NCBI RefSeq assembly: GCF_022496765.1
Contig: NZ_VANV01000005.1
Location: 62,001 to 126,000 of the forward strand
From: Acidaminobacter sp. JC074
GTDB lineage: Bacteria > Bacillota > Clostridia > Peptostreptococcales > Acidaminobacteraceae
DNA: 64,000 bases
Direction of reading: 5' to 3'
Part shown: piece after piece, positions 26,118 through 34,707 of the stretch
Numbering within the stretch: the stretch's first letter is position 1
Layout of the letters: every line of letters starts with the position of its first letter
Position numbers and translations under genes: made by a program
Notes under the pieces: generated by a model
The model's input: the letters and a program-made list of their open reading frames with translations, nothing else
Database searches by the model: none
Told to the model about the DNA's origin: nothing

Positions 26118-26855
26118 TTGAAGATCCAAGCATATGACGTTTATTCTAAAATTGCCAGTGGTAATCGAATAAACTCTGCATCGGACGATCCGGCAGGGCT
26201 TGCGATTTCCGAAAAACTCGAAAGCCAAATTAAGGGTGACCAACAGGCGATCCAAAACATAGAATCCAGCCAAGACTTATTAAATACAGCTGATGGTTCT
26301 TTACAAAATGTCCTGACAGACTTGGGACGAGTTAGAGAACTGACTGTTCAAGCGGGCAACGGTATCTTTACGGATGAAGATCGTGCGGTTATTCAAAATG
26401 AGATCAACAGTCTATTCGAAAATATTCAGAGCAATGTACAAAACACAAATTTCAATACAAAAAAACTTGTCGACGGATCTTTTACCAATCAGCAGCTAGG
26501 TGTGGGTGCGAATGGTCAGGGAACCCAGATGACAATCAGAGATGCCAGTCTAGAAGCACTTGGTCTAGATAACTTCTCTGTAGAAGATGGTGTAGATAAA
26601 ATCGATGAGGCCATCTCAAGAGTTACTGAGTCATTATCAGAAATTGGCGCATCAACCAATGGCTTAGAATCTAATCTCAACAATACGCGTGTCAGCGAGA
26701 TCAATCAAGCGGCATCACAATCTGGTATTAGAGATTTAGATATTGCTAAACAAGTGATAGAACTTAATAAGCAAAACTCTTTAAACCAGTACAAAATTCT
26801 GCTGCAGAACAAGCAGGCAGAACAAGCAGAATCTAGACTGGGTCTACTCATTTAA
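26118..26855 (+). CDS. Flagellin with shortened N-terminal D0 region
   Basis: The 245-aa protein carries flagellin D1 motifs: KIASGNRINSASDDPAGLAISEKL, SLLNTADGSLQNV-like QDLLNTADGSLQNVLTDLGRVRELTVQAGNG, and a C-terminal NQYKILLQNKQAEQAESRLGLLI. Normal flagellins have about 40 residues before the SSG-RINSA motif; here only about 14 are present from the TTG start at 26118 (RBS GAGGTGAT). The GTG at 26109 adds three. The missing helix normally packs in the D0 tube and aids export. The variable domain is almost absent. No other flagellar genes adjoin it. It may be a minor or specialised flagellin; it could also be non-functional. Confidence 0.82.
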   Translation: MKIQAYDVYSKIASGNRINSASDDPAGLAISEKLESQIKGDQQAIQNIESSQDLLNTADGSLQNVLTDLGRVRELTVQAGNGIFTDEDRAVIQNEINSLFENIQSNVQNTNFNTKKLVDGSFTNQQLGVGANGQGTQMTIRDASLEALGLDNFSVEDGVDKIDEAISRVTESLSEIGASTNGLESNLNNTRVSEINQAASQSGIRDLDIAKQVIELNKQNSLNQYKILLQNKQAEQAESRLGLLI

Positions 26856-26873
26856 TGATTTGGTTGCAACCAA

Positions 26874-26901
26874 AAAAGTCGAAGGTCACCCTTCGACTTT
26901 T
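26874..26901. terminator. Bidirectional terminator between flagellin and AAA genes
   Basis: AAAAGTCGAAGG-TCAC-CCTTCGACTTTT is a perfect 12-bp stem flanked by A and T runs. It serves the flagellin gene and the convergent kinase-like gene. Confidence 0.88.
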
Positions 26902-27466
26902 ACTTGTTTTGAATATAATCATAAATCATCTGAGCAACCTGATCAGGTGATAAATCACTGTTGTTTATCTTCAAATACCTTTCATAGGTCATTTCACCTG
27001 GATTAGAGTTGAGTCTATACTTATCCATAGACTCCAATAGATTATTATCTGACCATTCAATGTTTCTCTTTGTGGCCTTTTGTTTTAATCTTAAATCACT
27101 CTTATTTCTTTCAAGTCTTGTTTCTACATCTGCTTCTAGCTCTACAAGAAAAACTGTAAAGCCATTTGATTCAAACTTAGCAATGAAGTCCTCTACATAT
27201 TTATGCTCAGAAGGCCAATCAAAGGCCATCATATAAGTAAATGTAAAACCATCTAAGTCTCTTGTAAATACATCTTCAAATATAACTTGTCTTAGCTTTC
27301 CCACTAATTTGAAAGCCTCTTTATCTAATTGGCCATATAAGTCATTGACCAGTTCTATGGACATATGATTGTGAAACAATCGATAATTGTATTTTTCTCT
27401 TAAAGCCATACCAACAGCCATCTTACCAACAGCCTGTGGTCCCAATATCATAATACATGGTTTCAT
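26900..27466 (-). CDS. Small P-loop kinase-like ATPase
   Basis: The 188-aa protein has a Walker A motif GPQAVGK (about residues 8-14) and the overall pattern of nucleoside/shikimate kinase-like P-loop proteins: FHNHMSIELVNDLYG, LVELEADVETRLERNKSDLR and RYLKINNSDLSPDQVAQMI. The ATG at 27466 follows AAGGAGGG. It is probably a phosphotransferase on a small molecule; the substrate is not recognisable. It is followed by the shared terminator and lies downstream of the helicase gene. Confidence 0.7.
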   Translation of the reverse strand: MKPCIMILGPQAVGKMAVGMALREKYNYRLFHNHMSIELVNDLYGQLDKEAFKLVGKLRQVIFEDVFTRDLDGFTFTYMMAFDWPSEHKYVEDFIAKFESNGFTVFLVELEADVETRLERNKSDLRLKQKATKRNIEWSDNNLLESMDKYRLNSNPGEMTYERYLKINNSDLSPDQVAQMIYDYIQNK

Positions 27467-27520
27467 AGCGCCCTCCTTATATATTCTAAAAAGAATAACA
27501 CAAAAAAGTTTTAAATACAA

Positions 27521-29884
27521 TTATAGTATTTGATCCCACGAATACTGAATGTCTTGTTTAAAAGTTCGTCTAGTCGTGATAAGAGGCCGCCAGTCATAAG
27601 GTATGACTTGTCTGTATGAATGGTAAGTATATCTTTCATCTAACAACATGATGATGCCCTTATCTTCTTCCGTTCTTATGACCCTACCAGCTGCCTGCAT
27701 GACTTTGTTAAGGCCAGGATAAACATAGGCATAGTTAAAAGCATCCTCATCATGCTCTTGATGATAGGATTTTATGATTTCTCTTTCTAGACAAACCATT
27801 GGAAGGCCTACGCCTACAATGGCGGTACCAATAAGCCTGTTACCTCGAAGGTCTACGCCTTCAGAAAAAGAACCGCCAAGAACACAAAATGCCACCATCG
27901 ATTTTTCCACATCTTCTTTAAACTGGCCTAAAAACTCTTCTTTTTCATTTTCAGAAAGGTCTCTTTGTTGATCGACAATATCCACATCTACTTCTAGGTC
28001 TTCAAAGCATTCTAGGACTTCCTTCTTATAAACATAAGATGAAAAGAAGACAATGTAGTTGCCAGTCTTAGATAAGGCCATATCTCTAATGTAAAGGGCA
28101 ATGTCTTCATAGGAATACTGACGCTGTTTGTAAGTCGTTTTTATATCTGACCCAATCATGTACATCCTGTTTTTCTCATCAAATGGCGAACTTAAAATCA
28201 AGGTATAGTCTTTTTCCTCATAAGAGTAAAGTCTATGAAAGTATTGAATGGGTGACAAAGTAGCAGAAAAGAAAACTGCACCTGCCCCATGTTTTAAAGT
28301 CTGCGACAAAAGAAAAGCTGGATCTACACAAAACAGATTGAGTTCAATGTCATTTCTCTTTATTTCTACATAGGTCTTATAAGCATCGTCATAAAGTTCT
28401 GATATGTTAATCATATTGAGGACTTCAAAGTAATAGTCCAGTATCAAATCATAACATTCAAGGTCCTTGTAATCACTTAATATCACATCTGCTAACTGCG
28501 AGAACCGCCTCATAATTTGAATGAGTTCTATGGGCTGGTCATGAAAGATAAACTTATCTTTTTCTATACAGTCATTTTTATAGTCTAATAGCGCTTTATT
28601 TAGTTTTGTAACCACCTTCATAAAGGGCTCAATCTTATCTTTTTTGGCATGAGGCTTAAGGCCTCTTTTAATATCCAACAAGGGTTTTTTTGCAATTTTT
28701 GATGAAAACATACCTCTTGCACGATCTACCAAATTATGGGCTTCATCGATCAAAAAAGCATAGTCTTTTTGGACATCAGCGAAAAATCGCTTTAAATTCA
28801 CTCTAGGATCAAAAACATAGTTATAGTCACAAATGATACAGTCAGCAATTAAAGCGATGTCAAGGGAAAATTCGAAGGGACAGACGTGGTGTTTGATTGC
28901 ATACTCTTCAATCACCTCTCGTGTGTAGGCATCCGTTTTATCCAAAATATCCTTAATGGCATCATTAATTCTGTTATAATAACCCTTTGCATAAGAACAT
29001 TCTTCTGGTATACAGGCAGCATCTTTTTCAAAGCAAATCTTATCTTTTGCAGTAATGGTTAAATTCTTCATTCGAAGACCTTCTTGTCTCATTAGATCAA
29101 AAGCTTCTTCAGCAACAGACCGTGTAATGGTCTTGGCTGTTAAGTAAAAAATCTTACTTGTATGACCTTCTCCAATAGCCTTTACAGTTGGAAACAAGGT
29201 AGAAATGGTTTTACCGATGCCGGTCGGCGCCTGTATAAAAGACTTCTTCTTTTCTTGAATGGTCTTATAAACACATACGGCCATGTCTCTTTGGCCTTTT
29301 CTATAAGACTCAAAAGGAAAACTAAGAGCTTTAATAGATGCATCACGAATCTGTTGCCAGTCATCTATGCGGTAGGCAAAATCCAAATACAGTTCTAATG
29401 TTTCAGAAAAGATGGCTTCTAAATCTTCAAAGGTATAAGGTCTTTCAAATCGCCTTACCTGGAAATCATCAACAGTCACATAAGTCAGTTGAACTTTCAT
29501 TTCCTTCTTATCGTGTTTAAGTGCATAGATATAGGCATAAAACTCTCCCTGTAACCAGTGCATGGGGTAGTCATCCTCACTAAGACTGTCTAGCTCTCTT
29601 AAGGTAGACTTGATTTCATCAATTGTAATCATGTCACCATGAATAACACCGTCTACACGGCCTTTGATGCGAATCAAAATATTGTCTCTGGAGACCTCAT
29701 GCTTTAAGGTCACTTCAGACACATAGTCATCACCCATTTTCTTTTGGATGGCCTGATGAGCTTTGGTCCCCTTAAGTGCTCTTGATTTGCCAACAAAACG
29801 GGCATCTAAATCACCACCTCTATAAACAAAGTGGATCAGGTCCCTTACGGATATATCAATTTCTGTAATCTTAATATCTGACAT
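27521..29884 (-). CDS. XPD/DinG-type helicase with N-terminal PD-(D/E)XK nuclease domain
   Basis: The 787-aa protein joins a Cas4/RecB-like nuclease domain (1-140; GRVDGV with Asp 78 and IDEIKST with Glu 90 and Lys 92) to an XPD-family SF2 helicase. Walker A is QAPTGIGKT (218-226), the DEAH box is at 380-383, and Cys 284, 291, 296 and 335 are the likely 4Fe-4S ligands. The C-terminal helicase half has VLGGSFSEGVDLRG and MQAAGRVIRTEEDKG. It should unwind and cut damaged or branched DNA. A LexA-like box next to its -10 element suggests SOS control. The architecture is known in Firmicutes. Confidence 0.88.
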   Translation of the reverse strand: MSDIKITEIDISVRDLIHFVYRGGDLDARFVGKSRALKGTKAHQAIQKKMGDDYVSEVTLKHEVSRDNILIRIKGRVDGVIHGDMITIDEIKSTLRELDSLSEDDYPMHWLQGEFYAYIYALKHDKKEMKVQLTYVTVDDFQVRRFERPYTFEDLEAIFSETLELYLDFAYRIDDWQQIRDASIKALSFPFESYRKGQRDMAVCVYKTIQEKKKSFIQAPTGIGKTISTLFPTVKAIGEGHTSKIFYLTAKTITRSVAEEAFDLMRQEGLRMKNLTITAKDKICFEKDAACIPEECSYAKGYYNRINDAIKDILDKTDAYTREVIEEYAIKHHVCPFEFSLDIALIADCIICDYNYVFDPRVNLKRFFADVQKDYAFLIDEAHNLVDRARGMFSSKIAKKPLLDIKRGLKPHAKKDKIEPFMKVVTKLNKALLDYKNDCIEKDKFIFHDQPIELIQIMRRFSQLADVILSDYKDLECYDLILDYYFEVLNMINISELYDDAYKTYVEIKRNDIELNLFCVDPAFLLSQTLKHGAGAVFFSATLSPIQYFHRLYSYEEKDYTLILSSPFDEKNRMYMIGSDIKTTYKQRQYSYEDIALYIRDMALSKTGNYIVFFSSYVYKKEVLECFEDLEVDVDIVDQQRDLSENEKEEFLGQFKEDVEKSMVAFCVLGGSFSEGVDLRGNRLIGTAIVGVGLPMVCLEREIIKSYHQEHDEDAFNYAYVYPGLNKVMQAAGRVIRTEEDKGIIMLLDERYTYHSYRQVIPYDWRPLITTRRTFKQDIQYSWDQIL

Positions 29885-29894
29885 AGCAACTCCT

Positions 29895-29919
29895 AGAACG
29901 TTCGTTCGTACTCATTATA
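29895..29919 (-). promoter_or_regulatory. LexA (DinR)-like box and -10 element of nuclease-helicase gene
   Basis: Minus-strand CGAACGAACGTTCT (29895-29908) fits the Gram-positive LexA box CGAAC-N4-GTTCG with one mismatch. TATAAT lies at 29914-29919, six bases upstream, so the box covers the start site. Confidence 0.65.
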
Positions 29920-29942
29920 ACCAAAAAATGACTAAGATAAAA

Positions 29943-29976
29943 GAAAAAAATCTCCTTAGACTCAGTCTAAGAAGAT
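29943..29976 (-). terminator. Terminator after lytic transglycosylase gene
   Basis: Minus-strand TCTTCTTAGACTGAGTCTAAGGAGA hairpin (centre CTTAGAC-TGA-GTCTAAG) followed by seven T; lies 13 bp after the stop codon. Confidence 0.8.
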
Positions 29977-29988
29977 TCTATAAACATT

Positions 29989-30744
29989 TTAGTATACACT
30001 TAAGTATTTTTGTTCTCTTTTTAATACAACACGTGAGTAAGCAGTCTCATAAGTTTGATGTTTTTCAAACCATTTTTGCATACCATAGTTACCACGGTTA
30101 TAAGCTGTCAGCATCTTAGTATCATCACCAAACTCTTTTTGAAGAATTGATAAGTACTTTACTGCCAGTGGAATGTTGTAGTCTGCATCAAAGATTCTTG
30201 AAGGATCATACTCAAGACCTAACTCTTCACCATAAGCTGTTGCCAACCATTTTTCAGTGCCAGGAATAATTTGCATGTAACCTCTGTCATCTGATGTACC
30301 TACTAGGTATGGGTTAAAAGATGACTCAAGATCAATCACACCTAAAATCAATGAAGCACGAACACCATATTTGTCAGCGTATTCGATAACAAGACCTGCT
30401 GTGTACTCATCAAGAGGTGTTAATTTCATAATCTCATCAACACGTGCATTTTGAGTCAAGGCTCTTTCCTGTTCCTTTAACTCAAAATATTGATTCAGTT
30501 TTTCTACTTCATTAAATTTAGAAGCATCAATTTTTTGTTGGAGTAATACTTGTTCATGTCTTTCAGCTGCAATTCGATCAGCTTCTTTTAATTTTGTCTC
30601 AAGTTTGATTTTGTTGATTTCAATTTCGAAGTTTGCATTTTCAACTTCATTCACCAAAATCATATCTTCACCCTGAGATACGAAAGCTAAAAGGCTAACC
30701 ATCAACATGAAAATCACGAGCATTACCACTCTATATTTTTTCAT
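29989..30744 (-). CDS. Membrane-anchored lytic transglycosylase (SLT domain)
   Basis: The 251-aa protein has an N-terminal hydrophobic segment (residues 5-24) that acts as an anchor or signal, a charged coiled-coil region (about 35-100) and an SLT domain. The catalytic Glu 140 lies in GVIDLESSFNP, with DDRGYMQIIPGT and MLTAYNRGNYG typical of MltC/Slt-like enzymes. It cleaves peptidoglycan strands outside the membrane to give anhydro sugars. It has its own promoter and terminator. Confidence 0.88.
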   Translation of the reverse strand: MKKYRVVMLVIFMLMVSLLAFVSQGEDMILVNEVENANFEIEINKIKLETKLKEADRIAAERHEQVLLQQKIDASKFNEVEKLNQYFELKEQERALTQNARVDEIMKLTPLDEYTAGLVIEYADKYGVRASLILGVIDLESSFNPYLVGTSDDRGYMQIIPGTEKWLATAYGEELGLEYDPSRIFDADYNIPLAVKYLSILQKEFGDDTKMLTAYNRGNYGMQKWFEKHQTYETAYSRVVLKREQKYLSVY

Positions 30745-30828
30745 TTTAATTTCTCTCCTAATTCTTTTTTATATCTAAATTCCAATTATTGGCTAAAAAA
30801 AACGTGCTAAAAACTTAACACGAGTGCT

Positions 30829-30856
30829 ATTATAGCATAGTGATTTATGATTGCAA
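30829..30856 (-). promoter_or_regulatory. Promoter of lytic transglycosylase gene
   Basis: Minus-strand TTGCAA (30851-30856) and TATAAT (30829-30834) 16 bp apart, with an extended TG before the -10. The 5' leader has complementary AACACG/CGTGTT and AGCAC/GTGCT words that may fold. Confidence 0.65.
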
Positions 30857-30911
30857 GCTTTTTTTGCAAAAAGTAATATTCGCAATAATCATGAATTTTC
30901 TGAAAATAAGA

Positions 30912-30939
30912 CAAAAAAAGAGACGTATTTTTACGTCTC
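30912..30939 (-). terminator. Terminator overlapping the kinase gene end
   Basis: Minus-strand GAGACGTA-AAAA-TACGTCTC followed by seven T. The stem includes the last codons of the histidine kinase gene. Confidence 0.9.
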
Positions 30940-32676
30940 ATGAATGTCTACTGTAAAGAAGAATCTTACACCATCTTTTGTATTTTCAGCACCGAAATCT
31001 GTGCCATGTAATTCTACTATATTCCTTACAATTGCTAGTCCTAAGCCAGTTCCACCATCGGATTTATTTCTAGAAGCTTCAACCCGATAAAACCGATTCC
31101 AAACCTTCTCGATCTTTTCTTCAGGAATGGCTTCTCCGACGTTTTCAATTTGCAGGAGCAAACGATTATTTGTTTCACTAATGTCAATTTTTATTTTTTC
31201 ATTACGCATAGAATGTCTTATTGCATTTGAAAGATAGTTGACTAAAATTTGCTCTATTCTAAACTCATCTGCAAAACATGATGCATGTTCAGTATGTCGT
31301 TTGATTACAACTTCTAATCCCTTTTCTTTTAGACTGTATTCAAATCTGCCACAGACAAATTCAACCAATTTGACCAAGTCAAAATGCTTCTTTTCTATCT
31401 GGAAATTGGTCGATTCCAACTTACTTAGCTCAAGCATATCGACAACCAAAGCATCCATTTTTTCAGTTTCTTCTATAATAACATCCAAGTAGTAGGTTGA
31501 GTCTTCAAATACATCATCTCTAACACCTTCTGCGAATCCACGAATGATACCAAGAGGCGTTTTGAGTTCATGGGAAACACCGCTCACAAACTCTTTTCTT
31601 AGATTCTCAAGCTTACGTTCCTTTTCAATCTCTTTTTTTAGTTGGACATTGGCATCTTGCAATTTTTCCATACTGTTCGAAAGGTTGGTGGATAAGGTGT
31701 TCAGCGATTCTGATAGCGAACCTAATTCATCGTCTCTGGTCACTTCAATTTTTTCATCAAAATTAAGTAGAGCCATTTTGGAAGCTTTATCGTTAATCTC
31801 AATAATTGGTCTCATAAGCGTCATAGAATAGAAGTAAGATAAGAAAACAATCAGCACCAATGATAAAAGAATAATATAGACATGATAGTCTGAAAGAATA
31901 CTCTTGGCTTCTATAATATGTCTTTCAGAGCCCAGTGCAAAAACAACTTCTCTATCTCCCGCATCACCTAGCGGATGGTAAAAAATCAACCTGTTGAGTA
32001 CTTCGTTTGGATAAACTTCCTCATAAACCCCTGAATCACTCAGCCAAGGATATTTCATACCATATTTAACGATAAAATCTAAAACAACTTCACGGATGGG
32101 CTGTTTGTAAAAGGCTGACTTTATATCTGAATATGTCGGTACATTCAAGCCAATGATATAGCCTTCAACAAAATCCATATTAGCTTCTTCATCCACAACA
32201 CGAATAACTTCAGAATTACCATTTGATATGATTAAAGGTTTGAAGATGATGTCACTTGAAGGCCAATGATAGCCTTCAGCATAAATATAGTCTCCCACCC
32301 TTAGAGATAGGATACTTTCACTGTCACTGTTAAGGGCATGGTTTAATTGTAATTTATGTACCGAACCATCAAATGACTCAATAACAATCTCATACACATT
32401 TTCATTTTTAATGTTACCGTACTTATCTAAAACCGTTAACTCAATACCATTGGTGGTATTAAAAAGATTTAGATTGTCCTGTAACTCCTGACTTTCCCAG
32501 TGTGATGTCCTATAGTCTTTACTAAACTCATCTACTTGTTTGGTAATAATGTCTATTCTCTGATCCAAATAGAAATTACCAAAGTAAGCCCCCTGAAAGA
32601 AAAAGGCTATGATTAAAAACATCATGAATAAAATAAAGGTTGTGAAAGTCATTCTGCCTACGAGGCCTAATCTCAT
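30931..32676 (-). CDS. Sensor histidine kinase with HAMP domain (VanS/ResE type)
   Basis: The 581-aa kinase has a first membrane helix at about 10-32, an extracellular domain of some 230 residues (33-263), a second helix at 264-285, HAMP (286-340), HisKA with phospho-acceptor His 369 in FVSGVSHELKTPLG and HATPase_c (RFYRVEASRNKSDGGTGLGLAIV). The large outer domain (LLLQIENV and downstream aside) is not recognisable, so the signal is unknown. It overlaps its response regulator gene by four bases. Confidence 0.92.
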   Translation of the reverse strand: MRLGLVGRMTFTTFILFMMFLIIAFFFQGAYFGNFYLDQRIDIITKQVDEFSKDYRTSHWESQELQDNLNLFNTTNGIELTVLDKYGNIKNENVYEIVIESFDGSVHKLQLNHALNSDSESILSLRVGDYIYAEGYHWPSSDIIFKPLIISNGNSEVIRVVDEEANMDFVEGYIIGLNVPTYSDIKSAFYKQPIREVVLDFIVKYGMKYPWLSDSGVYEEVYPNEVLNRLIFYHPLGDAGDREVVFALGSERHIIEAKSILSDYHVYIILLSLVLIVFLSYFYSMTLMRPIIEINDKASKMALLNFDEKIEVTRDDELGSLSESLNTLSTNLSNSMEKLQDANVQLKKEIEKERKLENLRKEFVSGVSHELKTPLGIIRGFAEGVRDDVFEDSTYYLDVIIEETEKMDALVVDMLELSKLESTNFQIEKKHFDLVKLVEFVCGRFEYSLKEKGLEVVIKRHTEHASCFADEFRIEQILVNYLSNAIRHSMRNEKIKIDISETNNRLLLQIENVGEAIPEEKIEKVWNRFYRVEASRNKSDGGTGLGLAIVRNIVELHGTDFGAENTKDGVRFFFTVDIHET

Positions 32677-33353
32677 TTTTTCACCTCAAACATATAGCCT
32701 ACTCGAATAATCGTTTTGATTAAATTAGCATGTTCACCAAGTTTAGACCTAAGCTTTTTAATGTGGGTATCTACAACACGGTAATCCCCCATGTAGTCAT
32801 AACCCCAAACTCTATCGAGAATCTTTTCACGGGTACATACCCTGTTCTTGTTTTCTACTAAATAATATAAAAGTTCATACTCCTTTGGTGAAGTGGCTAT
32901 GACCTTGTCATTTACTTTAACTTCATAAGACAGGGTATTGATCTTGATACCATCAATGTGAATCACACCCTCACCTGTTTCTAGATCTCCCTTCACACGT
33001 TTTAAGAGATTTCTAGATCTCGCAACAAGGACTTTTGGTGAAAATGGCTTGGTCACATATTCATCTGCACCAAGTTCAAAACCTAAAAGCTTATCTTCTT
33101 CTTCAGATTTAGCGGTTAACATAATAATTGGTACAGATGAAATATTTCTGATGTATTTGCATACTTCCCAACCATACATGCCAGGAATCATCACATCAAG
33201 TATTACAAGGTCAACTTTTTCACGCTCAAAAATATCAATGGCATCGTTGCCATTTCCAGCTTCTAAGACCTCGTAACCTTCTTTTTTAAAGTATGCGACG
33301 ATCAGTTCCCGCATACGGTATTCATCTTCTACGACCAATACTCTATCAGCCAT
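32673..33353 (-). CDS. OmpR/PhoB family response regulator
   Basis: The 226-aa protein has a receiver domain with Asp 53 in LVILDVMIPGMYGWEV, Thr and Lys in IMLTAKSEEED and EYVTKPFSP, and a winged-helix output (SPKEYELLYYLVENKNRVCTREKILDRVWGYDYMGDYRVVDTHIKKLRSKLG). A GGGGG site precedes the ATG. It forms an operon with the kinase and lies nine bases after a lipoprotein gene that may belong to the same sensing system. Confidence 0.93.
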   Translation of the reverse strand: MADRVLVVEDEYRMRELIVAYFKKEGYEVLEAGNGNDAIDIFEREKVDLVILDVMIPGMYGWEVCKYIRNISSVPIIMLTAKSEEEDKLLGFELGADEYVTKPFSPKVLVARSRNLLKRVKGDLETGEGVIHIDGIKINTLSYEVKVNDKVIATSPKEYELLYYLVENKNRVCTREKILDRVWGYDYMGDYRVVDTHIKKLRSKLGEHANLIKTIIRVGYMFEVKK

Positions 33354-33362
33354 AAGTCCCCC

Positions 33363-33824
33363 TTACTTCTTAGCTTCTTCTTTTAAATAAACAACTTCAT
33401 AAACAGACATGACTTTATAAGCATCATGACACGATGCCCACTCTACAAGTGTATCTATATCATCCTGATTCAAGTCTAGATTTTCTTCTATTAATACTTC
33501 TTGAACTTTATCCTTCTTCCACTCGGTCAAAGATTCTAAAATGATTTCATCTATAAGGTCCATTTGATCATCAATGTTCTTGTTCAAATTCACTTCATCT
33601 AAAAGCTTTGGTGAAATCAAATCATGTAGTGCCATTAAATCAACTACACCGGTTTTCTTGTTAACCAGTTTAACCAAATCCTTTAAGGCATCTGTCTCAA
33701 CATATTCAATAGTTTCTTCAACCTCTACAACAGGTTTGTTTCTAATTATTTTTACTGGTGGTTTTTTATCGTTCTGACATGCTACCAGTAAGAAGCATAC
33801 GATTATAATGATAATTTTTTTCAT
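33363..33824 (-). CDS. Putative lipoprotein of unknown function
   Basis: The 153-aa protein starts MKKIIIIIVCFLLVACQND, a type II signal peptide with lipobox LVAC, so Cys 16 would be lipidated and the protein exposed outside the membrane. The rest is acidic and helical, without a recognised domain. GAGGGACTT precedes the ATG at 33824. It is directly followed by the response regulator and kinase genes, so it may modulate that sensor; this is inference from position only. Confidence 0.75.
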   Translation of the reverse strand: MKKIIIIIVCFLLVACQNDKKPPVKIIRNKPVVEVEETIEYVETDALKDLVKLVNKKTGVVDLMALHDLISPKLLDEVNLNKNIDDQMDLIDEIILESLTEWKKDKVQEVLIEENLDLNQDDIDTLVEWASCHDAYKVMSVYEVVYLKEEAKK

Positions 33825-33860
33825 AAGTCCCTCAATAACATTGTACACTAAATAAGACAA

Positions 33861-33888
33861 TAAAAAAATGAGTTGTTTGACCAACTCA
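33861..33888 (-). terminator. Terminator after PilZ gene
   Basis: Minus-strand GAGTTG-GTCAAA-CAACTC followed by ATTTTTTT, overlapping the PilZ stop codon. It separates the PilZ gene from the lipoprotein operon. Confidence 0.75.
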
Positions 33889-34530
33889 CCCTCTTCTTCT
33901 ACGCTTTCTCTGCTCATCAAATATATAAGCCACAATCACACGTTCCTCATTGGAATTTAGTTCAGAAAACTGTAAACGTGTATCGTATCTCAAGCTATTT
34001 GTATTCATTTCTATACTCTCAAGAACATTGGAATGTAAACTGAGTTCCTGACCGTTTAAATCAACTCTTAAACGCACATGCTCTTTTTGGAATAACTGCT
34101 CAGGTGTTACCATTCGAATACCACCTGCACTGATATCTCTACTAACAGCATGTATTTTGGATAAATTAGGTCTTTCCGGTGTGATGACCTCTGCTTCTAA
34201 TAGGGTTGGTAAACGGTAATGCTTTCTTCTTTGTGTTTTCCTAATATCCGAAATTCTTTCTAACAGCAATAAGACAACATCGCCGTTCTTGAGACGTCTG
34301 TCAACTACAACATCACATGAGATGATGCCCGTACCTTCCACTATTGTAAAAAGCTCCACATGTTCTTTTGAAAGAAATGGATATAGATGTCCTTTATAAA
34401 ATGGTGCAGCAACAATAAACTCACCTGCATCCGTAATATGTTCCATATGAGTTGCCAGATTTAATATACCTTTACTCGTATCGATATGAAGTTCAATGCG
34501 TTGCTTCGGTTTAAACCAATTATTATTCAT
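33886..34530 (-). CDS. PilZ-domain c-di-GMP-binding protein (YcgR/YpfA-like)
   Basis: The 214-aa protein has an N-terminal YcgR-N/PilZN-like beta domain (about 1-95) and a C-terminal PilZ domain with both c-di-GMP motifs: RxxxR as RKHYR and DxSxxG as DISAGG. Such two-domain proteins brake flagella or alter matrix export in response to c-di-GMP. The ATG at 34530 follows AAGGTGG. It is a single gene. The presence of flagellin elsewhere in the window suits a motility role, but this is not proven. Confidence 0.87.
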   Translation of the reverse strand: MNNNWFKPKQRIELHIDTSKGILNLATHMEHITDAGEFIVAAPFYKGHLYPFLSKEHVELFTIVEGTGIISCDVVVDRRLKNGDVVLLLLERISDIRKTQRRKHYRLPTLLEAEVITPERPNLSKIHAVSRDISAGGIRMVTPEQLFQKEHVRLRVDLNGQELSLHSNVLESIEMNTNSLRYDTRLQFSELNSNEERVIVAYIFDEQRKRRRRG

Positions 34531-34707
34531 AAAACCACCTTCTTTGTATACTTTAATTATATCCAAAAAAAGTGGTTTTTAAAAGCACATGATGTATTTA
34601 GACGTATATTTGTCCCATTTACCCACATGATGTGTAATTTGGTTTTACTCTTTCTTAAAAACTAAATCGTCATCACCATCAGTCATCTTGTGTTTATAGG
34701 TTGATTT

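Noticed and set aside
34567-34707. Minus-strand mini-frame coding for a 13-20 residue peptide ending DDDLVFKKE
   Set aside because: Too short, no ribosome binding site, and bounded by stops; at most a decayed gene end.
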